A DNA stretch of 64,000 nt from Pseudomonas rustica. Its GTDB lineage: Bacteria > Pseudomonadota > Gammaproteobacteria > Pseudomonadales > Pseudomonadaceae. The stretch lies in NCBI RefSeq assembly GCF_018336155.1, contig NZ_JAGYHF010000002.1, positions 186,001-250,000 on the forward strand. The letters are read 5' to 3'. Position numbers and translations under genes: made by a program. How positions within the stretch are numbered: the first letter of the stretch is position 1; each line of letters starts with the position of its first letter. Shown here piece by piece: positions 1 to 8,039 of this stretch. The notes beneath the pieces were generated by a model. It was not told where the DNA came from and did not search any database. It saw nothing but the letters and a program-made list of their open reading frames with translations.

Positions 1-2028
1 GCTGATGGCATGATCGACAGCGACCAGTGCGCGTTCAAGATTGCTGGAGTTGGGTTGCAGAAACAGCCGCACCAACGCGCGCCCCATCACGCGAATTGCC
101 TGCCGCCACGGCTGCGATTCGGCATAGGCCGGGTGCACCGGCAGGATCGCCTGTTCCTTGCGCAACTCGATGATCGCGTGGCCGACTTCGAGCACCACGA
201 ACATCCAGCGCAGCAGATTCTTTTGCACCTTCGGCTCACCAGCGGCGAGACCGTAGGCCTGATGCAGCAAATCGCGGGTGCGGCTCTCGAAACTCGAGGC
301 CAGACCTTTTAGTTTGCCGCTGATTGCGTAAACCACTTGGCCGCGCAGATCCTGCTCCAGACGTTTCCACAGCCAGCGACTGTTCGGCGGCAGAATAATC
401 GCCCCCGCAGCGGCACAGACCAGCATGCCCATGACCATGGCGATGTAGTCGTTGATGAAGGTGTAGGGGTTGTAGATCGTCAGGTTATCCGGCACCGAAC
501 CGGTGCTGAAGAAGATCAGCAGACCGAGGCCGACACCGCCGTATTGCGGCCGCGATGTGAGAAACGAACCGAGCACGATCACTGGCGCGAGCATCACGCA
601 CAGCAATGGAAAACCGTCGATCCAAGGGAAGATGAAAAACATCTCGACGAAGCCGATCAATGCGCCGAGGAAGGTGCCGCAGGCCATCTGGAACGCCATG
701 CGTTTCGGGTTAGGTGTGGCAGCTGAAAGGCCCACGGTGGCGGCGGCGATCAGGGTCATCGTCGCGCCGCTTGGCCACGCGGTGGCGACCCAGTAGCTGC
801 CGAGCACCACCAGAATGAACGAGGCGCGAATGCCCGATGCAGCAGCAGCCCACCAGTTGGTTTGCGGGGTGAACGGTTCATCCCAGCGCTCGCGTTCGTG
901 ACGGTGATCAGCGAGTGACGCGTGGGTCTGTGCATAACTGTGCAGGTCGTCGACGAAGCGATAAAGCAGTTCGTACGCGGTGTGGAAATCCAGCTGCTCG
1001 GCTTCACTGGGGTCGGTGTCTTGAAAGATCGCGCGCAAGGTTCGCACGCGTGTCGGCAAACCTTCTTTGTAGGTTGCCAGCGCCGTTGCCAAACGGGCGG
1101 CATCGGGGCTGGTGAGGGCACGGCCGCTGAAGCCATCGAGCACTTCGGCGAGATCCTGCAGGCCCGGTCTGATCGCCGCGACCACGTGTTCTTCGCCGTT
1201 GACGCGCAGGCGTTCGAGCAACTGATGTAAGGCGTTAAAGCGCGTGGTGATGCCCATGAATTCGCTGTTCAAACGGCTCAGGCGACCGTTGCGTCGGCGC
1301 ATGTGCGGGTCTTCGAAAACCGTCACGCTGCGCAAGCCTTCGAGGCCCACGGCTTCGGCGATAAAGCGCACGTTGCTCGCTTCGAAAGACTCGGCTTTGC
1401 TGCGTCCGCGCAGGCCATCGGTGACGAACAATGCGAACACGCCGAAGCGCTGATACAAGGCGTTGCGCATGGCGGCACTGGCGGTTTGCGGCAGGATCGC
1501 GGCGCTGATCACGGTCGCGCAAAGGATGCCCAGCGAGATTTCCAGCACTCGCCATACGGCGGCCATGAACGCGCCGTCCGGGTGCGCCAGCGCGGGCAAA
1601 CCGACCATCGCGGCGGTGTAACCGGCAAGGACAAAACCGTAGGCGCGGAAGTTACGGCAACGCGCGGCGCCGGCCGAACAGATACCGACCCAGATTGCCA
1701 ATGAGCCGAGAAACAGTTCAGTGTTTTGCGCGAACAAGGCGATCAGCGTGACCATCATCGCCGACCCGGCCAATGTGCCGAGGAAGCGATAGAAACTCTT
1801 GGCAAACACCTGGCCGCTCTGCGGCTGCATGACGATGAACACGGTGATCATCGCCGTACGCGGTTGCGGCAGTTCCAGGCGCATGGCCAGCCACAGCGTG
1901 AGAAATGCGGCGAGCAACACCTTGAAGATGTAAACCCAGGTCACGCCATCGCTGCGCGCCCAGTCGAAAAATCCACGGCGCCATTCCAGGGAGTAGAGCC
2001 AGCGCAATGGTGCGGGCAAGGGAGTCAT
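1..2028 (-). CDS. FUSC family inner-membrane efflux protein (AaeB-like), 3' end cut by window
   Basis: The reading frame runs from the ATG at 2028 to the window edge without a stop, giving about 676 residues. The protein opens MTPLPAPLRWLYSLEWRR and shows hydrophobic segments at about residues 30-170, a soluble middle, and a second block of membrane segments at about 365-500. That two-halves arrangement is typical of the FUSC/AaeB family, which exports aromatic carboxylic acids and similar compounds with an HlyD-type adaptor and an outer membrane factor. The NodT-type outer membrane gene lies just upstream on the same strand, and a divergent LysR gene lies beyond it, as in aae-type operons. 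The adaptor (and usually a DUF1656 gene) would be expected beyond position 1. No strong Shine-Dalgarno is seen before the start. Substrate unknown. Confidence 0.85.
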   Translation of the reverse strand, partial: MTPLPAPLRWLYSLEWRRGFFDWARSDGVTWVYIFKVLLAAFLTLWLAMRLELPQPRTAMITVFIVMQPQSGQVFAKSFYRFLGTLAGSAMMVTLIALFAQNTELFLGSLAIWVGICSAGAARCRNFRAYGFVLAGYTAAMVGLPALAHPDGAFMAAVWRVLEISLGILCATVISAAILPQTASAAMRNALYQRFGVFALFVTDGLRGRSKAESFEASNVRFIAEAVGLEGLRSVTVFEDPHMRRRNGRLSRLNSEFMGITTRFNALHQLLERLRVNGEEHVVAAIRPGLQDLAEVLDGFSGRALTSPDAARLATALATYKEGLPTRVRTLRAIFQDTDPSEAEQLDFHTAYELLYRFVDDLHSYAQTHASLADHRHERERWDEPFTPQTNWWAAAASGIRASFILVVLGSYWVATAWPSGATMTLIAAATVGLSAATPNPKRMAFQMACGTFLGALIGFVEMFFIFPWIDGFPLLCVMLAPVIVLGSFLTSRPQYGGVGLGLLIFFSTGSVPDNLTIYNPYTFINDYIAMVMGMLVCAAAGAIILPPNSRWLWKRLEQDLRGQVVYAISGKLKGLASSFESRTRDLLHQAYGLAAGEPKVQKNLLRWMFVVLEVGHAIIELRKEQAILPVHPAYAESQPWRQAIRVMGRALVRLFLQPNSSNLERALVAVDHAIS

Positions 2029-2080
2029 TAAATTCTGCTCAATGTTCGAGAACTGAAGAGTTTGCTACGGCGTACACAGC

Positions 2081-2219
2081 CCCTGTGGCGAGGGGATTTA
2101 TCCCCGTTGGGCTGCGAAGCGGCCCCAAAACCTGCGACCCGATTCCCACAGTCACACTGCGTGCACTGGCTTTGCGACGGCTGCGCCGCCGAACGGGGAT
2201 AAATCCCCTCGCCACAGGG
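2081..2219. repeat. REPIN-like inverted repeat, family 'ccctgtggcgagggg'
   Basis: Perfect 28-bp arms at 2081-2108 and 2192-2219 enclose a G+C-rich centre between the outer membrane factor gene and the FUSC gene. Each arm carries the small palindrome ggggat-tta-tcccc. In an operon this could fold in the mRNA and change relative expression of the two genes. Confidence 0.8.
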
Positions 2220-2266
2220 TTTGGGGTCAACTCCAAAGCAGGAAATTTCCAGCAGAGATTTTGGGT

Positions 2267-3766
2267 TCACCGCAGCAGTGCCGGGGTTTTCGGGGCCTGG
2301 GTTTTTTCGGCCGTCGGTACGTCGTTGCCGGCGCCAAGACCACCACCCAACGCAGTCACCAGTTCGGCATGCGCACTCAGACGCGCCGCCTGCACCTGCT
2401 GCTGCACTTGCTGTTGCTTGAACAGCAACGTCTGCGCATTGAGCACGTTGAGGTAATCAGTAAGCCCACGCTGATAAGCGATCATCGCGATGTCGTACGT
2501 TTTCTGCGCGGTCGCCACCGACTCGGCGGCAAAACCTTGCTGCTTGTCCATCGATTCGCGGCGGATCAACTGGTCGGAAATGTTCTTCAGCGCATTCACC
2601 AGCGTCTGGTTGTAATGCGCCACGGCGATGTCGTAACCGGCCGACGCTTCACCGAGTTCGGCACGCAAACGCCCACCGTCAAAGATCGGCAGCGAGATCG
2701 CCGGGCCGACGTTGTAGTTGAGTTTCTTGCCGGTCAAAAACTCCAGCGCGCCGCCACCCGTGGCCATGTAACCGAGGCTGCCGACCAAATCGACATTGGG
2801 ATAAAACCCGGCATGCGCCACATCGATTCCACGCGCCTGCGCCGCCACTTGCCAGCGACTGGCGACCACATCCGGCCGCTGACCGAGCAATTCGGCCGGC
2901 AACGCCGACGGCAGTTTCAACTCAGCGCCAAGGGACAAAGTCGGGCGCTGCAACTGCGCGCCCTCCCCCGGCCCTTTACCCGCCAGCGCGGCAAGTTGAT
3001 TGCGACTGAGGGCGATCTCTTCATCCAGTGCATCAATTTGCCGATGGGTTTCCGGCAACGGTGTTTCGGCCTGACTGACTTCGAAATGCGTGCCGATCCC
3101 GCCGTTCAAACGCTTCTGCGCCAGATCGAGAATCTGCTGTTGCTGCTTGAGCGTCGCGTCAACAATGTCGCGCTGCGCGTAATGCAGCGACAGTTCGATG
3201 TAGGCGCGAACGATGTTGTTCTGCAATTCCAGCTGCGCCAATCGCGCTTCGGCCGCGCTCATGTGCGCCAGATCCACCGCGCGCTCGCTGCTATTGCTTT
3301 CGCGGCCCCAGAGGTCGAGGGCGTAGCTGAAACCCAGCGCGGCGTTGTTGTCCCAGGTCGTGGTGTTGGCCAGATCGCCGGGGCCGTAGAACTGATCGGT
3401 CGGCCAATTGTGGCGTTTTAACGTCGACTCGCCATTGATCTGCAACGACTCGGCCGCCTCAGCGACACCGGCCATGGCTTTCGCCTGGCGCACTCGCGCA
3501 GCGGCCATGGCCATGCTCGGGCTGCCTTGCACGGCGAGGTCGATCCAGCGATTGAGTTGCGGGTCACCGTAGGCTTGCCACCATTGCGCGGTGGGCCAGT
3601 TGGCGTCACGGGCGGCGTGGGCGATGGCGTCGTCGGTGGCCAGTGTATTGGCGTCCAACGCGTTGCCTTGCGGAGCAATGCCTTCGGTTGAGATGCAGCC
3701 GCCGAGACCCAGGGTAAAAGCCAGAACACTGAGCGGCAAAAGCGCTCTGTTGATGCGACGCGGCAC
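2267..3766 (-). CDS. Outer membrane efflux lipoprotein, NodT/OprM type
   Basis: This 499-residue protein is a TolC-like channel subunit. The start codon is GTG, with AGGA about ten bases upstream. The N-terminus has a signal peptide with lipobox LGGC at about residues 21-24, so it should be lipid-anchored in the outer membrane. Two outer membrane efflux repeats follow, with the usual long helices (e.g. AQRDIVDATLKQQQQILDLAQKRL) and the family phrases LLGQRPDVVASRW and FPIFDGGRLRAEL-like (LPIFDGGRL). It precedes the FUSC gene, separated by a REPIN, and is divergent from a LysR gene. Together they suggest a tripartite pump for aromatic acids or related toxic compounds; the substrate cannot be read from sequence. 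Confidence 0.9.
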   Translation of the reverse strand: MPRRINRALLPLSVLAFTLGLGGCISTEGIAPQGNALDANTLATDDAIAHAARDANWPTAQWWQAYGDPQLNRWIDLAVQGSPSMAMAAARVRQAKAMAGVAEAAESLQINGESTLKRHNWPTDQFYGPGDLANTTTWDNNAALGFSYALDLWGRESNSSERAVDLAHMSAAEARLAQLELQNNIVRAYIELSLHYAQRDIVDATLKQQQQILDLAQKRLNGGIGTHFEVSQAETPLPETHRQIDALDEEIALSRNQLAALAGKGPGEGAQLQRPTLSLGAELKLPSALPAELLGQRPDVVASRWQVAAQARGIDVAHAGFYPNVDLVGSLGYMATGGGALEFLTGKKLNYNVGPAISLPIFDGGRLRAELGEASAGYDIAVAHYNQTLVNALKNISDQLIRRESMDKQQGFAAESVATAQKTYDIAMIAYQRGLTDYLNVLNAQTLLFKQQQVQQQVQAARLSAHAELVTALGGGLGAGNDVPTAEKTQAPKTPALLR

Positions 3767-3803
3767 AGCTGCGAATTCCTGAGAGAGGGGATCGATACTT
3801 CTT

Positions 3804-3891
3804 CTGTAGGAGCTGCCGCAGGCTGCGATCTTTTGACCTTGATTCCCTTAAACCAAAATCAAAAGATCGCAGCCTGCGGCAGCTCCTACAG
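3804..3891. repeat. REPIN, family 'tgtaggagctgccg'
   Basis: 33-bp arms at 3804-3836 and 3859-3891 are exact reverse complements. It lies between the divergent efflux and LysR genes (gap 3767-4041), so the promoters of both must lie around it. Confidence 0.85.
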
Positions 3892-4041
3892 GGATCGGCG
3901 CAATTCTATGGAAGGCCCTGTGCGGCGATAAGCTGGGATTTCTGTGAATCTTTGTTACGGTTAACGAGATAATCCCTTGGTCGGGGGTCTCAGCCCCCGA
4001 AACTTCGTGTCACAATTTGCCATCTCCCTTGAGAGCACCCC

Positions 4042-5010
4042 ATGGACACTTTGCAAAACATGCGCGCCTTCAGTTGCGTCGCCGAAGCCGGCAGCTTCAC
4101 CGCCGCCGCCGTGCAACTCGACACCACCACCGCCAACGTCTCGCGCGCGGTCTCCAACCTGGAAGCCCATCTGCAAACCCGCTTGCTCAACCGCACCACC
4201 CGCCGCATCGCCCTCACCGAAGCGGGCAAGCGCTACCTGCTGCGCTGCGAACAGATCCTCGCCTACGTCGAAGAGGCCGAAGCCGAAGCCAGCGACGCCC
4301 ACGCGCGCCCGGCCGGGCAGTTGAAAGTGCACACCATGACCGGCATCGGTCAGCACTTTGTCATCGACGCGATCGCCCGCTACCGCAAAACCCACCCGGA
4401 CGTGACCTTCGACCTGACCCTGGCCAACCGCGTGCCGGACCTGCTCGACGAGGGCTACGACGTCTCCATCGTGCTCGCCAGCGAACTGCCCGATTCCGGT
4501 TTTGTTTCGCAGCGACTGGGCATCACCTACAGCATCGTCTGCGCCTCGCCGGCCTATGTGAAAGCCAACGGCGCCGCGCAAAAGCCCAGCGACCTGCTCA
4601 ACCACGCCTGCCTGCGCCTGGTCAGCCCGGTGATCCCCTTGGAAAAATGGGCGTTCGACGGCCCGGAAGGCCAGGAAGTGGTCACCATCAACAGCTCACC
4701 GTTTCTGGTGAACTCCGCCGACGCGATGAAAACCGCGATCATCAGCGGCATGGGCCTGGGTGTGCTGCCGGTGTATGCGGCGATTGAAGGCTTGCGCAAC
4801 GGCACGCTGGTGCGGGTGATGCCGAACTACCGCTCGCAGGAATTGAACCTGTATGCGATCTACCCGTCGCGGCAGTACCTGGATGCGAAGATCAAAACGT
4901 GGGTCGAATACCTGCGCGGGTCGTTGCCAGAAATCCTCGCCGCGCACCAAGCCGAACTGGCCGCCTACGAACTCAGCGGCACCCTCGCCGGCGCCCGAGT
5001 CGCCAACTGA
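4042..5010 (+). CDS. LysR-family transcriptional regulator, divergent to efflux operon
   Basis: A 322-residue LysR-type regulator. The N-terminal winged helix-turn-helix covers about residues 1-60 (MDTLQNMRAFSCVAEAGSFTAAA, then a VSRAVSNLEAHLQTRLLNRTTRRIALTEAG recognition region, quoted in parts), followed by a linker helix and a periplasmic-binding-protein-like effector domain to about residue 295. The tail has an extended Ala-rich end. GAGAG lies before the ATG. It is transcribed away from the NodT-FUSC genes, the usual position for the regulator of an aromatic-acid efflux operon, so it probably controls that operon in response to an aromatic ligand. The ligand is unknown. Confidence 0.88.
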   Translation: MDTLQNMRAFSCVAEAGSFTAAAVQLDTTTANVSRAVSNLEAHLQTRLLNRTTRRIALTEAGKRYLLRCEQILAYVEEAEAEASDAHARPAGQLKVHTMTGIGQHFVIDAIARYRKTHPDVTFDLTLANRVPDLLDEGYDVSIVLASELPDSGFVSQRLGITYSIVCASPAYVKANGAAQKPSDLLNHACLRLVSPVIPLEKWAFDGPEGQEVVTINSSPFLVNSADAMKTAIISGMGLGVLPVYAAIEGLRNGTLVRVMPNYRSQELNLYAIYPSRQYLDAKIKTWVEYLRGSLPEILAAHQAELAAYELSGTLAGARVAN

Positions 5011-5030
5011 CCTTTAAACACACCACGCCC

Positions 5031-5112
5031 CTGTAGGAGCTGCCGCAGGCTGCGATCTTTTGATCTTGCCGTTTAAAAATCAAAAGATCGCAGCCTACGG
5101 CAGCTCCTACAG
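5031..5112. repeat. REPIN, family 'tgtaggagctgccg'
   Basis: 33-bp arms at 5031-5063 and 5080-5112, with one mismatch (gcctacgg against ccgcaggc). It directly follows the LysR gene. Confidence 0.85.
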
Positions 5113-5186
5113 AACGGGGATTTCGCGGATGTTTCCGACAGGACGCGTCGGTTGTCCGTCGGAAGCGAGGTGGATAGGCTTTGGGT

Positions 5187-5390
5187 GTCGCTGACGAATC
5201 AGCGACCGGGCTTGGTCGCTCGGGTTTAGAATGGCGCACTTATCAAGCTTGCTTAATGGCGAGCCGTGCGTGGGAGAGCTTCGGCTCTGCCGGGTTTCCA
5301 TTCCCTGGTCGACCAACCCGCGTACGGTTCGCCACCCTATTGCTTGGTCGCAGTGCTTGGCGAACTCCACTTCCCGAATGGAGCTTCACC
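5187..5390 (+). promoter_or_regulatory. Highly structured 5' leader of the DUF6124 gene
   Basis: Several base-paired elements precede the start codon. A hairpin GTCGCTGA-CGAA-TCAGCGAC lies at 5187-5206. A 12-bp stem 5259-5270/5321-5332 (two G-U pairs) encloses a hairpin AGAGC-TTCG-GCTCT at 5275-5288 and a second helix CGGGTT/AACCCG at 5291-5296/5315-5320, which together form a three-way junction. A long-range helix 5242-5248/5342-5348 can close the whole. The Shine-Dalgarno GGAG (5380-5383) can pair with CTCC at 5365-5368. This looks like a cis-regulatory RNA or structured UTR that may gate translation; pairing was worked out by hand and no ligand or partner is known. Confidence 0.55.
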
Positions 5391-5765
5391 ATGATCAAAC
5401 CAACACCGAATCCCCCCGAGCTCGACGACACCACCCCCTACGAATTCCCCGGCTCAAAAAGATTCCACGAAGCCGCCGAACGCGCCCTCGACCACTACCT
5501 CAAACCCAACGCACTCACCCTGCGCTTCCACAAACCCAGCACCATGTTCCAGGTCGCCCCGGATCAGGACAGCGAAAGCCTGCTGGTTCACGCCTGCGAA
5601 TCACTGGCCCAAGCCAGCCTTATGACCAGCGACATCGCCGCCTACATCGAACTCCCGCAGCGAAGAACGATTCTGGCGATCCAGCAAATCATCATGCTCG
5701 CCGAACTGGCCGTGAATCGGGCGCTGGATAACCACGAAATAGCCCAAACCCCAGCACACAACTGA
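5391..5765 (+). CDS. DUF6124/DUF3077-like small protein
   Basis: A 124-residue soluble protein that I recognise as the Pseudomonas family annotated DUF6124 (near DUF3077). It has a proline-rich start (MIKPTPNPPELDD), then FPGSKRFHEAAERALDHYL and a helical C-terminal half with LLVHACESLAQASLMTSDIA. No catalytic motif or membrane segment is visible. The ATG at 5391 has GGAG at 5380-5383. An open frame continues upstream to 5181, but it crosses the structured leader and is not expected to be translated. Function unknown; a role tied to the leader RNA is inference only. Confidence 0.7.
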   Translation: MIKPTPNPPELDDTTPYEFPGSKRFHEAAERALDHYLKPNALTLRFHKPSTMFQVAPDQDSESLLVHACESLAQASLMTSDIAAYIELPQRRTILAIQQIIMLAELAVNRALDNHEIAQTPAHN

Positions 5766-5768
5766 AAA

Positions 5769-5919
5769 GCCCCTCACCCTAACCCTCTCCCAGAGGGAGA
5801 GGGGACTGACCGAGGTGTTTGGGATAGACACGCCGACGTGCAATACCGAGCCGAACTCACATTCTGAAAAGCCCAAAAACCGGCCCCCTCTCCCTCGGGA
5901 GAGGGCTGGGGTGAGGGGC
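5769..5919. repeat. Inverted repeat element, family 'cccctcaccctaaccctctccc'
   Basis: The left end at 5769-5805 and the right end at 5884-5919 are near reverse complements, each with an internal small palindrome (ctctccc-ag-agggagag). The same element occurs at 9967-10144, 20695-20842 and 21249-21425. It lies in the 624-base gene-free stretch 5766-6389. Confidence 0.8.
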
Positions 5920-6035
5920 AAGAACACCACAAATCCAAAGCCAAGCGCACCAAGCTATTCACCACTCAATAGGCCGAGTGTCAGCTCGCCTGCTCTTGAT
6001 CTTGATCCACGGGCGACGTCGGAAGGCTGAGTGGA

Positions 6036-6270
6036 GGGATTGATCCGGGGGAGGGAGCGCAGCGACCGTTTGGCGCAGCCAAACACAGCGAGAGGAGGTG
6101 CAGCGAAGCAAACCGGAGGCGCTGCGCCCGGATCAATCCCGCAGCGAAGGAACCCCGAGCCCCAGCGAGCGGGCCGAACGCAGGAGCAAAGCCTTTTCGG
6201 TTACCTTTTCGGCGTTTGGAAAAGGTGACCCGCCGTAAGGGCGGAACCGTAATCCGCCATCACAAAAAAA
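6036..6270 (+). repeat. Complex intergenic element with nested hairpins
   Basis: Exact 14-bp arms gggattgatccggg (6036-6049) and their reverse complement (6127-6140) enclose a hairpin GTTTGGC-GCA-GCCAAAC at 6068-6084. The following part (about 6150-6270, containing gccttttcggttaccttttc and the gtaagggcgg/ccgcc section) resembles, from memory, a sequence repeated upstream of many genes in fluorescent pseudomonads. It has no convincing coding potential. It lies immediately upstream of the ghrB-type gene and may carry its promoter. Confidence 0.5.
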
Positions 6271-6389
6271 ACGGATATACACCCAAACCCCCAAGAACAT
6301 GGTCGGCCCAAAGGCCGCCAAGCCCCCCGAGACAATCAAAGCGAGAAAATGTTAGCTTGCTTGCAATCAAGCCCGTCGAGCCCTCAGCA

Positions 6390-7364
6390 ATGAAAAAGAC
6401 TGTCCTGGCCTTCAGCCGCATCACCCCGCCAATGATCGAACGCCTGCAACAAGAGTTCGACGTCATCGTCCCCAACCCAAAAACCGGCGACATCAACGCC
6501 CAATTCAACGAAGCCCTGCCCCACGCCCACGGTCTCATCGGCGTCGGCCGCAAACTCGGCCAGGCCCAACTCGAAACCGCGACCAAACTCGAAGTCGTCT
6601 CCAGCGTCTCCGTCGGCTACGACAACTACGACCTCGACTACTTCAACCAACGCGGCATCATGCTCACCAACACCCCCGACGTCCTCACCGAAAGCACTGC
6701 GGATCTCGCCTTCGCACTGATCATGAGCAGCGCCCGCCGCGTCGCCGAACTCGACGCCTGGACCAAGGCCGGCCAATGGCAAGCCAGCGTCGGCGCCCCG
6801 CTGTTCGGCTCTGACGTGCACGGCAAAACCCTCGGCATCGTCGGCATGGGCAACATCGGTGCCGCCATCGCCCGCCGTGGCCACCTCGGCTTCAACATGC
6901 CGATCATCTACAGCGGCAACAGCCGCAAGACCGAACTCGAAGAACAACTCGGCGCCCAATTTCGCAGCCTCGACCAACTGCTGGCCGAAGCCGACTTCGT
7001 CTGCCTGGTGGTGCCGCTCAGCGACAAAACCCGCCACCTCATCAGCCACCGCGAACTGGCCCTGATGAAACCAAGCGCCATCCTCGTCAACATCTCCCGT
7101 GGCCCGGTCGTCGACGAACCCGCGCTGATCGAAGCCCTGCAGAACAACCGCATTCGCGGCGCCGGTCTGGACGTCTACGAAAAAGAACCGCTGGCGGAAT
7201 CGCCGCTGTTCCAGCTGAAAAACGCCGTGACCCTGCCGCACATTGGCTCCGCAACCAACGAAACCCGCGAAGCCATGGCCAACCGTGCCCTCGCCAACCT
7301 GCGCAGCGCCCTGCTCGGCGAACGCCCGCAGGATCTGGTCAACCCACAAGTCTGGCGCGGATAA
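6390..7364 (+). CDS. ghrB: 2-hydroxyacid dehydrogenase, glyoxylate/hydroxypyruvate/2-ketogluconate reductase type
   Basis: This 324-residue NAD(P)H-dependent D-2-hydroxyacid dehydrogenase opens MKKTVLAFSRITPPM, the size of GhrB/TkrA. It shows the Rossmann motif GIVGMGNIGAAIARR at about 150-165, the catalytic Arg in NISRGPVVDE at about 237, the catalytic Glu in YEKEPL, and the catalytic His in LPHIGSAT at about 285. VSVGYDNYDLD and NTPDVLTESTADLAFAL match the GhrB/TkrA branch. It should reduce glyoxylate, hydroxypyruvate or 2-ketogluconate in the cytosol; which one is physiological is not decided. The frame is open upstream to 6216, but that part is repeat sequence, so the ATG at 6390 is preferred even though its ribosome site is weak. 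Confidence 0.85.
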   Translation: MKKTVLAFSRITPPMIERLQQEFDVIVPNPKTGDINAQFNEALPHAHGLIGVGRKLGQAQLETATKLEVVSSVSVGYDNYDLDYFNQRGIMLTNTPDVLTESTADLAFALIMSSARRVAELDAWTKAGQWQASVGAPLFGSDVHGKTLGIVGMGNIGAAIARRGHLGFNMPIIYSGNSRKTELEEQLGAQFRSLDQLLAEADFVCLVVPLSDKTRHLISHRELALMKPSAILVNISRGPVVDEPALIEALQNNRIRGAGLDVYEKEPLAESPLFQLKNAVTLPHIGSATNETREAMANRALANLRSALLGERPQDLVNPQVWRG

Positions 7365-7369
7365 AAAAA

Positions 7370-7398
7370 CGGGCAAGTGCAAAACTTGCACTTGCCCG
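7370..7398. terminator. 13-bp perfect stem with poly-T only on the minus strand
   Basis: CGGGCAAGTGCAA and its reverse complement are separated by the loop AAC. On the plus strand no T-run follows; on the minus strand the stem is followed by seven T (complement of 7363-7369). It thus looks like an intrinsic terminator for minus-strand transcription entering from the right, and may act on ghrB mRNA only as a 3' stabilising hairpin. Confidence 0.5.
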
Positions 7399-7510
7399 CC
7401 ACAACTTGACTACATAACTTGAAATTCAACTTTAGCCCTAATAAAAGTCAAGCGCTATAAGCTCTCCACACTATCGAATTAACGATAACGCGCTATGGAG
7501 AGCGAACACC

Positions 7511-8020
7511 TTGAACAACATGACCACCGAAAAACTTATCCGCTACAGCAAAGTTATCTTGATGGCCTACATCAGCTTCTTTGGTCTGTTAGTGATCACC
7601 CATAACTTTTCCGACTACAATTCAAACTACGAATACGTTGCTCACATCCTGAGCATGGACACCACCACCGCCAACGAAAACATTCTGTACCGGGCGATCG
7701 ACTCACCGTATCTGCACCACCGGATCTACTGGTTCATCATTACGATGGAGGTCACGTACACCGTGCTCTGCCTGATGGGCACCTATCACTTGTACCGTAA
7801 GGTCAATGACTCGGCGGACGCTTTCCATGAAGCCAAGAAGTTCTCGATCATGGGCATACTGGTTGCCATCTTCATCTATTACGTCTGCCTGCAAACCGTC
7901 GGCGTTGAATGGTTCGACATGGACACTTCGCAATCATGGAATGCAAAAGACTGGGCTCGGCACATTGTTGATTTCATCTTCCCGGTAATGATTTACATCA
8001 CCTTGAAAGTCGAGCGCTGA
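7511..8020 (+). CDS. DUF2165 family small integral membrane protein
   Basis: A 169-residue protein with four hydrophobic segments at about residues 14-32, 75-95, 112-132 and 147-163. It has the DUF2165 phrases DYNSNYEYVAHILSMD and VGVEWFDMDTSQSWNA. It probably sits in the inner membrane; no activity is known for the family. The chosen start is TTG at 7511 with GGAG at 7497-7500 (spacing ten); an ATG nine bases later would be too far from that site. The gene is less G+C-rich than its neighbours. It stands alone between ghrB and a convergent EamA transporter gene. Confidence 0.75.
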   Translation: MNNMTTEKLIRYSKVILMAYISFFGLLVITHNFSDYNSNYEYVAHILSMDTTTANENILYRAIDSPYLHHRIYWFIITMEVTYTVLCLMGTYHLYRKVNDSADAFHEAKKFSIMGILVAIFIYYVCLQTVGVEWFDMDTSQSWNAKDWARHIVDFIFPVMIYITLKVER

Positions 8021-8039
8021 TCAACAGCGCTCTTTCAGA

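Noticed and set aside
6031..6228. 65-codon open frame in the intergenic element upstream of ghrB
   Set aside because: It lies wholly in palindromic repeat sequence.
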